DNA of 64,000 nt, taken from positions 124,001 to 188,000 of the forward strand of contig NZ_VDMA02000009.1 in the NCBI RefSeq assembly GCF_006334915.2. Reading direction: 5' to 3'. Of this stretch, positions 32,014 to 41,008 are shown one piece after another; position 1 is the first letter of the stretch, and each line of letters begins with the position of its first letter. Both the position numbers and the translations under genes were made by a program. Below the pieces are notes generated by a model. It was not told where the DNA came from. It worked only from the letters and a program-made list of their open reading frames with translations, and did no database searches. The DNA comes from Microbispora catharanthi. GTDB lineage: Bacteria > Actinomycetota > Actinomycetes > Streptosporangiales > Streptosporangiaceae.

Positions 32014-33702
32014 CTACCCTCCCGACTGCGCAGGCCAGGGCGGGGTGAGGTCGCCGAGCACGTCCTCGTAGTCGGCCAGCCAGGCCCCGAACGCCGCCAG
32101 GGCGCGCAGCCAGAACCGCGAGTTCCACGACCCGAAGGCGGTCAGCGCGTCCGGCCCGCCGGCGATCGCGTCGAGCATCTGGGGCGACATCAGCCCGGGG
32201 ATCCCCGCGGCCTTGACCAGCATCCGATGGTTCCACTCGCGGGCGACCGGCCCGTTCGAGCGCAACGGCACCCGGCGGTTCGGCAGCAGCGGGGTGTTGG
32301 TCGAGGGCAGCGCCGCCACGCGGGGGTTGGCGGCCCGGAGGACCTCCCGGTAGAACTTGCCGCCCTCCTTGCGGGCGACCGGCACAGACAGCGCCGCGTC
32401 GAAGAACTCCGGGTGCAGGAACGGGAAGACCGGGGTCGCCTCGGGGCCGACGAGGTTGACCGGCGACCGGGCGATGCCCCGCACGGTCCGGGTGTGGAGC
32501 ACGCTCAACGGCAGCTCGGCCCGGTGCCCGTGCAGCATCGAGGTCGCCCGGGTGAACGCCGTACGGACCCGGTCGTCCATCCATGCGGCGGCGGCCTCGC
32601 CGAGCACGGGGATGTGGGCGTCGCCGGTCGCCAGCGCCTTCAGCAGCGCCTCGCGGCGGGACGCGCCCGTCCCCGCGCCCACGGCGTCCGCCGTGATCAG
32701 GAAGTTCTTCATCAGCGGGCCGCCCGCCAGGCCGTCCACCAGCGCCCGGCCGGCGCCGTGCACCTCGCGGGCGAAGGGGGAGTACCACGCGTGGTGGCTG
32801 GTGAGGAACTCCAGGCGCCGGGCCGCCCACAGCGCCTCCTGTGGGTAGGCGGCCGGGTCCTGCGGCATGATCCGGTGGGGGATGCCCAGCTCGCGGGTGA
32901 TGTAGCGGGCGAAGTCGATGTCGTTGTCCAGCCCGTCGTCGGGGCTGGTGGTCCACGACTCGACGTCCATCTTCCTGTCCACCGCCACGCTGGCCAGCAG
33001 CCGCGAGTCATACCCGCCGCTCACCGGCACCAGCACCCGCTCGTACGGCTTGAGCGCGTCGTGCAGCAGCGCGACCAGGTCGCCGCCCGTCACGCCCCGG
33101 TCCACCGGCTCCTCCCGCACCCAGCGCGGGGCCCGCCGGTCGGCCCGCAGCCTGCGCTCGCGCCGCGACCAGGTCAGCGCGGTCGCGCCGGGCAGGCGCC
33201 GGATCTGGCGGTAGGGCGTGTCCTCAAGCAGCGGGTAGGTCAGCGTGAGGATCGCCGCCCACGCCTCCCAGTTCACCTCGTAGGGCCGCCGGGCCAGCGC
33301 GAGGAGCGGCTCGATCAGCGAGGAGAAGTAGACGGCGTCGCCGTCCTGGAGGTAGTAGACGTCGACCAGGCCGAGACCGCCCGTGTGCAGGCTCACCGCG
33401 TCGGGCTCGTCCACCAGGCCCGGGGTTTCGTACGTCTCCGCGACGCGCAGCCACGCGTTCGCCCGGGGCTCGCCCCCGGTCTCCGGCCGCCGGCCGCCCC
33501 ACGCGTGCGCGGTCGTCCGGGCTCCCGTGGCGTACGGTGCCAGGGCGGCCGACGCGAGCAGCGCGGCCTCCGGAGCGGCGTGCACGGCCTGGACGGCCGG
33601 CCCCGACCGTGCCAGCAGGTCGAGCGTTGCCTGCTCGAAGGGCCCGACGGCCCCGCAGACGTACGGTCTGGCCTGGAATCGCGGCCACTCACCCTTGCGC
33701 AC
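32014..33702 (-). CDS. Asparagine-synthase-related protein lacking the glutaminase Cys
   Basis: 562 residues, GTG 33702 with AAGGGAGGG upstream. The C-terminal ATP-pyrophosphatase domain has the P-loop VPVSGGYDSR (~226-234) and the helix DNDIDFARYITRELGI; the N-terminal half is a glutamine-amidotransferase-like sandwich (TGGLGLVDVYYLQDGDAVYFSSLIEPLL) but begins MRKGEW, so the catalytic Cys at position 2 is missing. Such proteins form amide bonds with ammonia or amine donors, as in beta-lactam synthetases and lasso cyclases, or are degenerate AsnB. No lasso precursor or protease partner was found adjacent. Function undecided. Confidence 0.75.
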   Translation of the reverse strand: MRKGEWPRFQARPYVCGAVGPFEQATLDLLARSGPAVQAVHAAPEAALLASAALAPYATGARTTAHAWGGRRPETGGEPRANAWLRVAETYETPGLVDEPDAVSLHTGGLGLVDVYYLQDGDAVYFSSLIEPLLALARRPYEVNWEAWAAILTLTYPLLEDTPYRQIRRLPGATALTWSRRERRLRADRRAPRWVREEPVDRGVTGGDLVALLHDALKPYERVLVPVSGGYDSRLLASVAVDRKMDVESWTTSPDDGLDNDIDFARYITRELGIPHRIMPQDPAAYPQEALWAARRLEFLTSHHAWYSPFAREVHGAGRALVDGLAGGPLMKNFLITADAVGAGTGASRREALLKALATGDAHIPVLGEAAAAWMDDRVRTAFTRATSMLHGHRAELPLSVLHTRTVRGIARSPVNLVGPEATPVFPFLHPEFFDAALSVPVARKEGGKFYREVLRAANPRVAALPSTNTPLLPNRRVPLRSNGPVAREWNHRMLVKAAGIPGLMSPQMLDAIAGGPDALTAFGSWNSRFWLRALAAFGAWLADYEDVLGDLTPPWPAQSGG

Positions 33703-33865
33703 GGTTTGCCCTCCCTTGAACCGCAGCCGAGTCTACGGACCCCCGCGCCTCCGCGTCGTCCGCCACCGGGGTGCGGTCCTGCTCCGGGCCCCGCCTCCAC
33801 ATGACCCGTACGCGTCTCTCGCATTCGAAGGTCCGAGCGTTGGCGCCCAGTAGGTGGGGGGCGGG

Positions 33866-34165
33866 CTAACTTGCCTCCTGGAGGGGCTGGAATTGAACAC
33901 TGAGCCGGACCTCGAGGGCTTCGGCGAGGCGTTCCAGCATGGGAAGGGTGGGCATGGTGCCGCCGGCTTCGAAGCGGGCGACCGCAGGTTGCTTGAGACC
34001 CGCGCGTTCGGCCAGCTCCGTCTGTGTCAGGCCGAGTTCCTCGCGACGTCGCCGCACCGCGTCGCCGAGTTCGAAGCGGAGGCGAGCGGCCTCGTAAGCG
34101 GCTCCGGCACCAGGACGATTCATGATCTCGGCGCGTTTGTCCGACCATGCCCTACGCTCGTCCAC
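33866..34165 (-). CDS. XRE-family antitoxin (HigA-like)
   Basis: 99 residues from GTG 34165, with GGAG 8 bases upstream. A canonical Xre helix-turn-helix is present: GDAVRRRREELGLTQTELAERAGLKQPAVARFEAGGTMPTLPMLERLAEALEVRLSVQFQP. Its gene follows the toxin gene by 5 bp, the toxin-first order of HigBA. It should bind the toxin and repress the shared promoter via the inverted repeat at 34515-34530. Confidence 0.85.
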   Translation of the reverse strand: MDERRAWSDKRAEIMNRPGAGAAYEAARLRFELGDAVRRRREELGLTQTELAERAGLKQPAVARFEAGGTMPTLPMLERLAEALEVRLSVQFQPLQEAS

Positions 34166-34170
34166 GTCGA

Positions 34171-34494
34171 TCACTCCTCGTCCGCCGTGTGCGCCTCCGC
34201 GATACATCGCCGCATTGCCCGCACAGCTCGCTCGATCTCGGCCGTTTCCCGCATCCGCTGCTTGCGGAAGACCGTGAGCAGAATGATGCGTCTTCCCGGC
34301 GCGATCCAGTAGGTGATGCGGACCGCGTCTCGAGAGAGGTGGAATCGCAGTTCCCGAAGCTTGCCGCATAGCTGCCGGGTGTACGGCTCGTCGAGAAGCA
34401 CGCCGCGCTCGGCCAGCAGATCGACATAGAAGACGGCAGTCTCCTGGTCGTCCTGACTGAGCGAGTCGAACCACTCGTCGATCTCGGGTTCCAA
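34171..34494 (-). CDS. RelE/HigB-type toxin (Gp49-like)
   Basis: 107 residues from TTG 34494, AAAGG 5 bases upstream. The sequence EIDEWFDSLSQDDQETAVFYVDLLAERGVLL ... LCGKLRELRFHLSRDAVRITYWIAPGRRIILLTVFRKQRMRETAEIERAVRAMRRC is that of the phage Gp49/HigB family, with the RelE-fold core 'LRFHL..DAVRITYW.APGRRIILLTVFRKQ'. The family comprises ribosome-dependent mRNA interferases. First gene of a two-gene toxin-antitoxin operon. Confidence 0.88.
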   Translation of the reverse strand: MEPEIDEWFDSLSQDDQETAVFYVDLLAERGVLLDEPYTRQLCGKLRELRFHLSRDAVRITYWIAPGRRIILLTVFRKQRMRETAEIERAVRAMRRCIAEAHTADEE

Positions 34495-34512
34495 CTCCGC
34501 CTTTCCCCCGAC

Positions 34513-34541
34513 TCATAACACGGACGTTATAAGGAAGGCAA
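34513..34541 (-). promoter_or_regulatory. Promoter and operator of the HigBA operon
   Basis: On the minus strand TTGCCT (34541-34536), 17-bp spacer, TTATGA (34518-34513). Within it lies the inverted repeat ATAAC-N6-GTTAT (34515-34530). The AT-rich sequence differs from the surrounding GC-rich DNA and fits autoregulation by the antitoxin. Confidence 0.6.
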
Positions 34542-34794
34542 GTGTCGTGTCTCCCGGATCGTGAATCGGATCGAAATTCCAGGTAAAGCTGCCTCTGCAG
34601 GGCAACGGTCGCATGATCGGCGGCGACTCGGTCGCCGATCTCGTGGCGAGCTGGTCACGGAGCGGCCGGGGTGTCGGTCGCCGGGGGATGTGGCGGACGA
34701 GGTGGAGGAGGTCTCGGCTCTGCCTGAGAGCGATCAGGACGTTCTGCGAATATTGTGACTCTGGTCCTGAAGGTCTACCGCGGAGTCACCCCCT

Positions 34795-36816
34795 ATGAGC
34801 GAGGTAAGCGAGCCGGCAGCCGGACAGCCCGAGCGGAGCGACCCGGCGGCGCTGCGGCAGGCGCTGGCGGAGGCGGTGGAGCGGGCCTCCGGCGCGGCGG
34901 AGCTCGCCCGGCTGATCAGCGACTACCAGCGGCGGCTGGAGGAGGTGGCGCGCTCGGAGGCCGAGGCGCTGACGAAGATGCGTGAGGCCGAGGCGCGGCT
35001 GAAGACGGTCGAGCGGCAGAACGCGCAGCTCGCCAAGCAGCTCGCGGAGCAGAAGTACCAGACCGAGGTCGCCAACTGGAAGCTCGCCTCGCTCCAGGAG
35101 AGCCGGTGGAGCAAACTCGGCGACGCGATCCACAGCAAGAACCCCGGCTCGGTGGCCAGGACCCTCAAGGCGCCGATCAGGAAGCGCCCCGCGCCCAAGC
35201 GCTCGGACTTCAAGCCCGAGATCCCCGCCGTCCCCGAGGTGAAGGCGGCCCCCGCCGCGCCCGAGCCCAAGGCCCCGCAGGTCTCCGCGCCGCTCGCCGA
35301 GTCGTTCGTGGTCCCCAAGGGCCCGACGGCCCGGCCGTACATGACGGTCGCCGCGATCGTGGACCGGCAGACCGAGGCGCTGCTGCGGTACGAGTGGCGG
35401 CTGGTGACCAACTTCGGCCCGGACAACTGGGAGGCCATGCTCGACCAGCAGCGGCCGCACGTGCTGTTCGTCGAGTCCGTACGGCCCGGCCCCCGGCAGG
35501 GCAACGGCGGACGCTGGCTGGAGGCGCTGGCCGGGGAGACGCGGGCGCTGCGCGACCTGGTGGCGGCCTGCCACAAGCGGGGGGTCAAGACGGTCTTCTG
35601 GCACTCCGGCGGCGCGGTGTCGCGGGCGTTTCCGGCGGCCGAGCACTTCGAGTACGTGCTGGCCACCACCGAGGCCCGGGCCCGCGAGTGGCGCTCGGCG
35701 CTGCGGCACGACCGGGTCGGCGTGCTCCCGCACGCGATCCAGCCCCGCGTGCACAACCCCATCCCCGCCGAGGGCGGAAGGACCGGGGAGATCGTCACCC
35801 TCGGCACGGTCACCCCTCCGTCCGGCGGCGCGGCCTGGCAGCCGCTGGCGGGGCAGGACGACGACACGACGGCGTACGACGACGTGCTGACGGCCTACCG
35901 GCAGCCGGCCCTGGTGATCGCGGGCGCCGACGCCGAGCCGAGGGTGATAGGGGAGGTCGCGGCCTGCGGCACCCCGGTGCTCCAGGTGCGGGCCGGGGCC
36001 AAGGGCGAGGAGATCCTCGCGGCGGCCGAGATCCTCATGGCCGACGCCGGACGGCTGGCCAGGGAGGCCCATCTCGCCTGGCGGGCCCGCACCAGCGTCA
36101 CCCCGCTGCTCGACCCGGTCCTCGACACCCTCGGCGTGCCGAGCGTGCGGAACAGCGGCGTGATCACGGCGATCACCGCCGTCTCGGACCCGGCGGAGCT
36201 GGACCGCCTGCTCGCCCAGGTCACCCGCCAGGTCGAACGGCCCGGCCAGATCGTGATCGTGTCGGACGGCCTGGACGCGGGCCTGGTGGACAAGACGGTC
36301 CGCCAGGCGTGCCCGGACCTCGACGTCGTGGTCCGCGCCACGCAGGAGCCGGTCACCCGGGGCGCCGCCCTCGACCGCGCGATCAGGCTCGCCGACGGCG
36401 ACTACGTGGCCGTGCTCGACGCCAGGGACCTGTACGGCGAGCACTACCTGGCCGACCTCGTGCGGCACTTCGCCTCCACCGACGCCGAGGTGCTGGGGAA
36501 GGCGTCGTTCTACGCCCACCTGCCGGAGACCGGCGCGACCCTGCTGCGCCAGCCGGGGGCCGAGCACCGGTTCCTGCCCGAGGTGGCCGGCGGCACCGTG
36601 CTGGCCCGCCGCCAGATCCTCACCGACCTCGGCTTCGCCGACGTCTCCGAGGAGTGGGGCGAGGTCCTGATGCGGCAGTGCCGTACGGACGGGGTGCGGG
36701 TCTACTCGGCCGACCGGTACTCCTACGTCTGTGTCCGCGACTCGGCGGAGGGCTCGCTGCTCGGCTCGGCGCGCATGGAGGGATACGTCCCGGCCGAGCC
36801 CCTCGCCCTGCTTTAG
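34795..36816 (+). CDS. CgeB/spore-maturation-like glycosyltransferase with N-terminal coiled coil
   Basis: 673 residues, ATG 34795. Residues ~45-105 are a coiled coil (RLISDYQRRLEEVARSEAEALTKMREAEARLKTVERQNAQL), then a Pro/Ala-rich hinge. The central part (VAAIVDRQTEALLRYEWRLVTNFGPDNWEAMLDQQRPHVLFVESV, HKRGVKTVFWHSGG, GEVAACGTPVLQV) resembles the CgeB-like glycosyltransferase fold; the C-terminal ~250 residues (GVITAITAVSDPAELDRLLAQV ... LADGDYVAVLDARDLYGEHYLADL) resemble a GT2 family domain. Probably modifies cell-surface glycans. Donor and acceptor unknown. Confidence 0.7.
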   Translation: MSEVSEPAAGQPERSDPAALRQALAEAVERASGAAELARLISDYQRRLEEVARSEAEALTKMREAEARLKTVERQNAQLAKQLAEQKYQTEVANWKLASLQESRWSKLGDAIHSKNPGSVARTLKAPIRKRPAPKRSDFKPEIPAVPEVKAAPAAPEPKAPQVSAPLAESFVVPKGPTARPYMTVAAIVDRQTEALLRYEWRLVTNFGPDNWEAMLDQQRPHVLFVESVRPGPRQGNGGRWLEALAGETRALRDLVAACHKRGVKTVFWHSGGAVSRAFPAAEHFEYVLATTEARAREWRSALRHDRVGVLPHAIQPRVHNPIPAEGGRTGEIVTLGTVTPPSGGAAWQPLAGQDDDTTAYDDVLTAYRQPALVIAGADAEPRVIGEVAACGTPVLQVRAGAKGEEILAAAEILMADAGRLAREAHLAWRARTSVTPLLDPVLDTLGVPSVRNSGVITAITAVSDPAELDRLLAQVTRQVERPGQIVIVSDGLDAGLVDKTVRQACPDLDVVVRATQEPVTRGAALDRAIRLADGDYVAVLDARDLYGEHYLADLVRHFASTDAEVLGKASFYAHLPETGATLLRQPGAEHRFLPEVAGGTVLARRQILTDLGFADVSEEWGEVLMRQCRTDGVRVYSADRYSYVCVRDSAEGSLLGSARMEGYVPAEPLALL

Positions 36817-36833
36817 GCCACGGGGCCGAGGCT

Positions 36834-36929
36834 TCAGACCGCGGGGCCGAGGTCGAGCACGGCCTTGCCGTGGAGGCGGCGGCCGATGAGGAGCGCTACC
36901 ACGGGGGTCCCGCGGCGGGGCTCACCATG
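36834..36929 (-). pseudogene. Possible C-terminal fragment of an alcohol dehydrogenase-like (MDR) gene
   Basis: In one minus-strand frame the ~31 codons before TGA 36834 read GEPRRGTPVVALLIGRRLHGK and then AVLDLGPAV. The last 15 residues resemble the C-terminal helix and strand 'R.HGKAVLDL' of medium-chain NAD(P)-dependent oxidoreductases. A stop codon lies immediately upstream (TGA CAT GGT), so no complete gene exists. Interpretation as a decayed remnant is tentative. Confidence 0.3.
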
Positions 36930-36986
36930 TCACCCAGTGGCATATGCGATCAAGGCGCGTCTCGGGCCGGAGCTAGACTGGCCGCG

Positions 36987-37328
36987 ATGACCACCACAGC
37001 CGTCCCGGCCGACGAGCTCCCCGAGCGGCTGGTCGCGCGCACTCCCTCGATGGGGGCCTACGGCCTGCACCTCTGCGACCGCACCACCCGTGAGGCGCTC
37101 GCGATCCTGCGCCGCCGTCTCGACCTGGGTGGCGTGGACGGCCTGCGGACGAGGCTCGTGCTCGACCTGCTCGTCGCGGCCTGGCACGGCGCTCTCGACT
37201 CCAGGACGTCCAGGCCGGGCGAGCCCACGTCCGCGGATCCGGCCGCGTGCCCGCGCGAGGCGTTCGCCGCGATCCCCGGGTGCCTCACGCTGACCGCCGC
37301 GCCCGAGGACGGCCCGGCCGCGCCATGA
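36987..37328 (+). CDS. Small protein preceding nrtL, unknown function
   Basis: 113 residues, ATG 36987. A TAGACT box (36974-36979) ends 7 bases before the ATG, and no ribosome site is present, so the mRNA is probably leaderless. The protein (YGLHLCDRTTREALAILRRRLDLGGVDGLRTRLVLDLLVAAWHGALDSR) is mostly helical with a disordered Pro/Ala end. Stop overlaps nrtL start by ATGA. The role is unknown but translational coupling to nrtL points to a shared function. Confidence 0.6.
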   Translation: MTTTAVPADELPERLVARTPSMGAYGLHLCDRTTREALAILRRRLDLGGVDGLRTRLVLDLLVAAWHGALDSRTSRPGEPTSADPAACPREAFAAIPGCLTLTAAPEDGPAAP

Positions 37329-38041
37329 TCATGGAGGCGCTCCGCGGCGTCCTCGGCGCGCCGCCGGTGCCGCAGGGGTCGTGGGAGCGGGAGGCGCGGT
37401 TCGTCTCCACCGCGGCGCTGCGGGGGAAGGCCGAACCCGCGGCCGAGGCGGCGGAGCGGCTGGCCGCACGGCTGCGCGCGGTGCCGGGGGTGCGGCACGT
37501 GGACGTGCGGCCCAACGGTTTCCTGGTCATCGGGATCGCCACGCCGGGAGAGATCGTCCACGACATCCTCACCGCCCCGCCCGCCGTGTCCCCGCCGGAC
37601 ACTGGCCCGGAGACTGGCCCCGAGGCGGGCTCCGCGGCGCCGTGGCCCGACTTTCCCCGCACGTGGGACAACCCGGGCTTCGCCGTGCGGTACGCGTACG
37701 TGCGGGCGGGGGCGGTACAGCGGTGGGCGCGCGACCTCGGCGTGCCGGCCGGTGCGGCGGCACGGCCCGAACTCCTCGACGGCCCGTTCGACCGGGCCGT
37801 GCTGCGGGTCCTGGCCGAACTGCCGAGCAGGAGGGACAGCCGCGATCCGGGATGGGCGGCGTACCTCGAACGGCTGGCCGAGGTCTACCACACCGCCGTC
37901 GAGCGCGCGTCCCCGATCCCCAGGGGCGACGAGGCGCCGACGGAGGTCCACGCGGCCCGGGTGCGGATGGGGGAGGCGGTGCGCCGGGTTCTCGGAGAGG
38001 GACTGGCGGAGCTCGGCGTCGCCCCGCCCGGCAAAATCTGA
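37325..38041 (+). CDS. nrtL: ArgS-related anticodon-binding protein NrtL
   Basis: 238 residues. The C-terminal DALR-type helical domain (FDRAVLRVLAELPSR ... YLERLAEVYHTAVERASPIPR ... VHAARVRMGEAVRRVLGEGLAELGV) and an N-terminal alpha/beta domain (VRHVDVRPNGFLVIGIATPGEIV) are those of NrtL, a truncated arginyl-tRNA-synthetase relative lacking the catalytic core, found next to lysA in actinomycetes. It has the anticodon-binding fold only; its biological role is unknown. The argS gene normally expected upstream is not in the window, where glycosyltransferase and toxin-antitoxin genes lie instead. Confidence 0.8.
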   Translation: MIMEALRGVLGAPPVPQGSWEREARFVSTAALRGKAEPAAEAAERLAARLRAVPGVRHVDVRPNGFLVIGIATPGEIVHDILTAPPAVSPPDTGPETGPEAGSAAPWPDFPRTWDNPGFAVRYAYVRAGAVQRWARDLGVPAGAAARPELLDGPFDRAVLRVLAELPSRRDSRDPGWAAYLERLAEVYHTAVERASPIPRGDEAPTEVHAARVRMGEAVRRVLGEGLAELGVAPPGKI

Positions 38042-38156
38042 ACAAAACCAGCGGTTGGCTGAAAGTGCTGTCGCCTATGACCTGCGGATGTGGATATCTT
38101 CCGCCGAGGCCGTCTCGCAGGATGAACAGCGGGCGCGAGTGAATCGCCGGGTCGGC

Positions 38157-38162
38157 TAGCCT
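38157..38162 (+). promoter_or_regulatory. -10 box of leaderless lysA mRNA
   Basis: TAGCCT ends 7 bases before the GTG start of lysA, placing the transcription start on or beside the start codon. There is no ribosome site and no convincing -35. Confidence 0.5.
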
Positions 38163-38169
38163 CGTTCGG

Positions 38170-39576
38170 GTGAGTCGATTCGCCCACCCCGCCGGCGACC
38201 TGCACGCCGCCTCAACGATCGTCGCCGTGACCGCCGGACTGCCCGAGGAGCGTCCGCATCACGTGCCCGCCGACCTCAACGCGCTCGAACCGGCCATCTG
38301 GCCGCGAACGTCCGGCCGGGCCGACGGCGCCGTCACGATCGGCGGAATCGACGTGCGCGACCTGGCGAAGGAGTTCGGCACGCCTCTGTACGTCATCGAC
38401 GAGGAGGACTTCCGCTCACGCTGCCGCGAGTACCGGTCCGCCTTCCACGACGGCGAGGTCCACTACGCCGCCAAGGCGTTCCTGTGCCGCGAGGTCGCCC
38501 GCTGGATCGACCAGGAGGGCCTCGGCCTCGACGTGTGCAGCGCCGGCGAGCTCGCCGTGGCGCTCAGCGTGGGCTTCCCGCCCGAGCGGATCACGATGCA
38601 CGGCAACAACAAGTCGCTCGCCGAGCTGGAGAAGGCCGTCCAGGCCGGCGTGGGCCACATCGTGGTCGACTCGTACGAGGAGATCGCCCGCCTCGGCTTC
38701 CTCGCCGACGAGCACGGCGTGCGGCCGAAGGTGATGATCCGGGTGACCGTGGGCGTCGAGGCGCACACCCACGAGTTCATCGCGACCGCTCACGACGACC
38801 AGAAGTTCGGCCTGTCGCTGAGCAGCGGCGCCGCCGCCGAGGCGGTGCGGCGCATCCTCGCGCTGCCGCAGCTCGAACTGGTTGGCCTGCACTCCCACAT
38901 CGGGTCGCAGATCACCGACACCGGCGGTTTCGAGGTCGCGGCCCGCCGCCTGGCCCGCCTGCTGGTCGAGATCAAGGAGGAGCACGACGTGGTGCTCCCC
39001 GAGCTGGACCTCGGCGGCGGATACGGCATCCCGTACGTCGTGGGCGACGACTCCCTGGACGTCAAGGTCATCGCGGACGGCCTGCGGGAGATCGTCACGA
39101 AGGTGTGCGAGTCGGCCGGGCTGCCGGTGCCGCGCCTCACGGTCGAGCCGGGCAGGTCGATCGCCGGAGTGTCCGGCGTGACCCTGTACGAGGCCGGTAC
39201 GGTCAAGGACGTGGAGGGCCTGCGCACCTACGTGAGCGTCGACGGCGGCATGAGCGACAACATCCGCACGGCCCTGTACGGCGCCGAGTACACGGCCGTG
39301 CTCGCCTCCCGCGTGAGCCAGGCGGCGCCGATGCTGTCGCGCCTGGTCGGCAAGCACTGCGAGAGCGGCGACATGGTCGTGCGCGACCTGTACCTGCCGG
39401 GCGACCTTGCCCCCGGCGACCTGATCGCCGTCGCCGGCACCGGGGCCTACTGCCGGTCGCTGGCCAACAACTACAACTATCTGCCCAAGCCCGCCGTCGT
39501 CGCGGTGTCCAACGGCCAGGCGCGGGTCATCATCCGCAGAGAGACCGAGGACGACCTGCTCAGGGGGCAGCTGTGA
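38170..39576 (+). CDS. lysA: Diaminopimelate decarboxylase
   Basis: 468 residues, GTG 38170. PLP-dependent group IV decarboxylase: [21 protein letters not shown], the PLP Lys102 in [52 protein letters not shown], and [17 protein letters not shown] near the C-terminus. It converts meso-diaminopimelate to lysine, the last step of lysine synthesis. The upstream region appears leaderless. Followed 42 bp later by hom, completing a lysine/threonine precursor cluster. Confidence 0.97.
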   Translation: MSRFAHPAGDLHAASTIVAVTAGLPEERPHHVPADLNALEPAIWPRTSGRADGAVTIGGIDVRDLAKEFGTPLYVIDEEDFRSRCREYRSAFHDGEVHYAAKAFLCREVARWIDQEGLGLDVCSAGELAVALSVGFPPERITMHGNNKSLAELEKAVQAGVGHIVVDSYEEIARLGFLADEHGVRPKVMIRVTVGVEAHTHEFIATAHDDQKFGLSLSSGAAAEAVRRILALPQLELVGLHSHIGSQITDTGGFEVAARRLARLLVEIKEEHDVVLPELDLGGGYGIPYVVGDDSLDVKVIADGLREIVTKVCESAGLPVPRLTVEPGRSIAGVSGVTLYEAGTVKDVEGLRTYVSVDGGMSDNIRTALYGAEYTAVLASRVSQAAPMLSRLVGKHCESGDMVVRDLYLPGDLAPGDLIAVAGTGAYCRSLANNYNYLPKPAVVAVSNGQARVIIRRETEDDLLRGQL

Positions 39577-39618
39577 CAGGCCGTCCCGGACAGTCCGGCG
39601 GCGAAGCGAGGAGGGGTC

Positions 39619-40926
39619 GTGAGTAAAGCCAAACCGGCGCTCAGGGTCGCGCTGCTGGGCTGCGGCGTCGTCGGGTCGCAGGTCGTGCGTTTGCTCCACG
39701 AACAGGCCGGCGACCTGGCCGCCCGCGTCGGCGCCCCGCTTGAGCTGGCCGGCGTCGCCGTACGCAGAATGGGCCGCAAGCGGGACACCGACGTGGACCC
39801 CGCCCTGCTCACGACCGACGCGGAGGCCCTGGTCACCCGCGACGACGTGGACATCGTCGTCGAGGTGATCGGCGGCATCGAGCCGGCCAGGTCGCTGATC
39901 CTCGCCGCGATGGCGCACGGCAAGTCCGTGGTGAGCGCCAACAAGGCGCTGCTGGCCGAGGACGGCGCCACGATCCACCGGGCCGCCCGCGAGAACGGCG
40001 CCGATCTGTACTTCGAGGCGAGCGTCGCCGGGGCGATCCCGCTGCTGCGCCCGCTGCGCGAGTCGCTGGCCGGCGACCGGGTGCGCCGTGTGCTGGGCAT
40101 CGTCAACGGCACCACCAACTACATCCTCGACAAGATGGACTCCACCGGCGCCTCGTTCAACGACGCCCTGGAGGAGGCCCAGGCGCTCGGATACGCCGAG
40201 GCCGACCCCACGGCCGACGTCGAGGGCTTCGACGCCGCCGCCAAGGCGGCGATCCTGGCCGGCATCGCCTTCCACAGCCGGGTGACGGCCGCCGACGTGC
40301 ACCGCGAGGGCATCACGGAGATCACCGCGGCCGACGTGGCCTCGGCCAAGGGCATGGGGTACGTCATCAAGCTGCTGGCCATCTGCGCCCGCTCCGACGA
40401 CGGCCGGTCGGTCGGCGTCCGGGTGCACCCCGCCATGATCCCGAGGTCGCACCCCCTGGCCGGTGTGCGCGAGGCGTACAACGCCGTCTTCGTGGAGGCG
40501 GAGTCGGCCGGGCGGCTGATGTTTTACGGCGCGGGCGCTGGCGGCGCGCCCACCGCCAGCGCCGTGCTGGGCGACATCGTCGCCGTGGCGCGCAACCGCA
40601 TCGCCGGCACCCGCGGGCCGGAGGAGTCGACGTACGCCGACCTCAAGGTCCACCCGATGGGCGACAGCGTCACCCGCTACCACGTGTCGCTGGACGTCGC
40701 GGACAAGCCCGGTGTGCTCGCCCGGGTGGCCGAGATCTTCGCCGGCCACGATGTGTCGATCCAGACGGTGCGGCAGGAGGGCCGCGGCGACGACGCCCAG
40801 CTCGTGCTGGTGACCCACCGGGCCAGCGACGCCGCCCTGTCGGGCACGATCAAGGACCTGCGCGACCTGAACATCGTCCGCGCGGTCGCGAGCGTGATGC
40901 GGGTCGAGGGCGACGACACGCCCTGA
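39619..40926 (+). CDS. hom: Homoserine dehydrogenase
   Basis: 435 residues, GTG 39619 with GAGGAGGGG upstream. NAD(P) fold at the N-terminus (LRVALLGCGVVGSQVVRLL), DIVVEVIGGIEPARSLILAAMAHGKSVVSANKALLA, catalytic segment EASVAGAIPLLRPLRESLAGDRVRRVLGIVNGTTNYIL, ALGYAEADPTADVEGFDAAAK, and a C-terminal ACT domain from ~350 (RYHVSLDVADKPGVLARVAEIFAGHDVSIQTVRQEG) for threonine feedback. It makes homoserine for threonine and methionine. thrC and thrB, its usual neighbours, are 12 kb downstream. Confidence 0.97.
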   Translation: MSKAKPALRVALLGCGVVGSQVVRLLHEQAGDLAARVGAPLELAGVAVRRMGRKRDTDVDPALLTTDAEALVTRDDVDIVVEVIGGIEPARSLILAAMAHGKSVVSANKALLAEDGATIHRAARENGADLYFEASVAGAIPLLRPLRESLAGDRVRRVLGIVNGTTNYILDKMDSTGASFNDALEEAQALGYAEADPTADVEGFDAAAKAAILAGIAFHSRVTAADVHREGITEITAADVASAKGMGYVIKLLAICARSDDGRSVGVRVHPAMIPRSHPLAGVREAYNAVFVEAESAGRLMFYGAGAGGAPTASAVLGDIVAVARNRIAGTRGPEESTYADLKVHPMGDSVTRYHVSLDVADKPGVLARVAEIFAGHDVSIQTVRQEGRGDDAQLVLVTHRASDAALSGTIKDLRDLNIVRAVASVMRVEGDDTP

Positions 40927-40958
40927 GACCGAGGGCGGCGGCTTCGCCTGACGTCGAA

Positions 40959-40989
40959 GGCACTCCCGGATGCTCTGCCCGGGAGTGCC
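40959..40989. terminator. Terminator between hom and Vgb-like gene
   Basis: GGCACTCCCGG / CCGGGAGTGCC form a perfect 11-bp stem with a 9-nt loop in the gap between these convergent genes. It could serve both directions. Confidence 0.8.
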
Positions 40990-41008
40990 CGCTGCCGCAT
41001 CGGTCGAG

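Noticed and set aside
32014-33702. Lasso peptide cyclase gene cluster
   Set aside because: No precursor, leader peptidase or RRE protein was found beside the asparagine-synthase-like gene.
34561-34758. Open frame of 65 codons before the CgeB-like gene
   Set aside because: No ribosome site, no recognisable domain, and several alternative frames overlap.
38416-40818. An 800-residue open frame antisense to lysA and hom
   Set aside because: Shadow of two conserved genes; no motifs.
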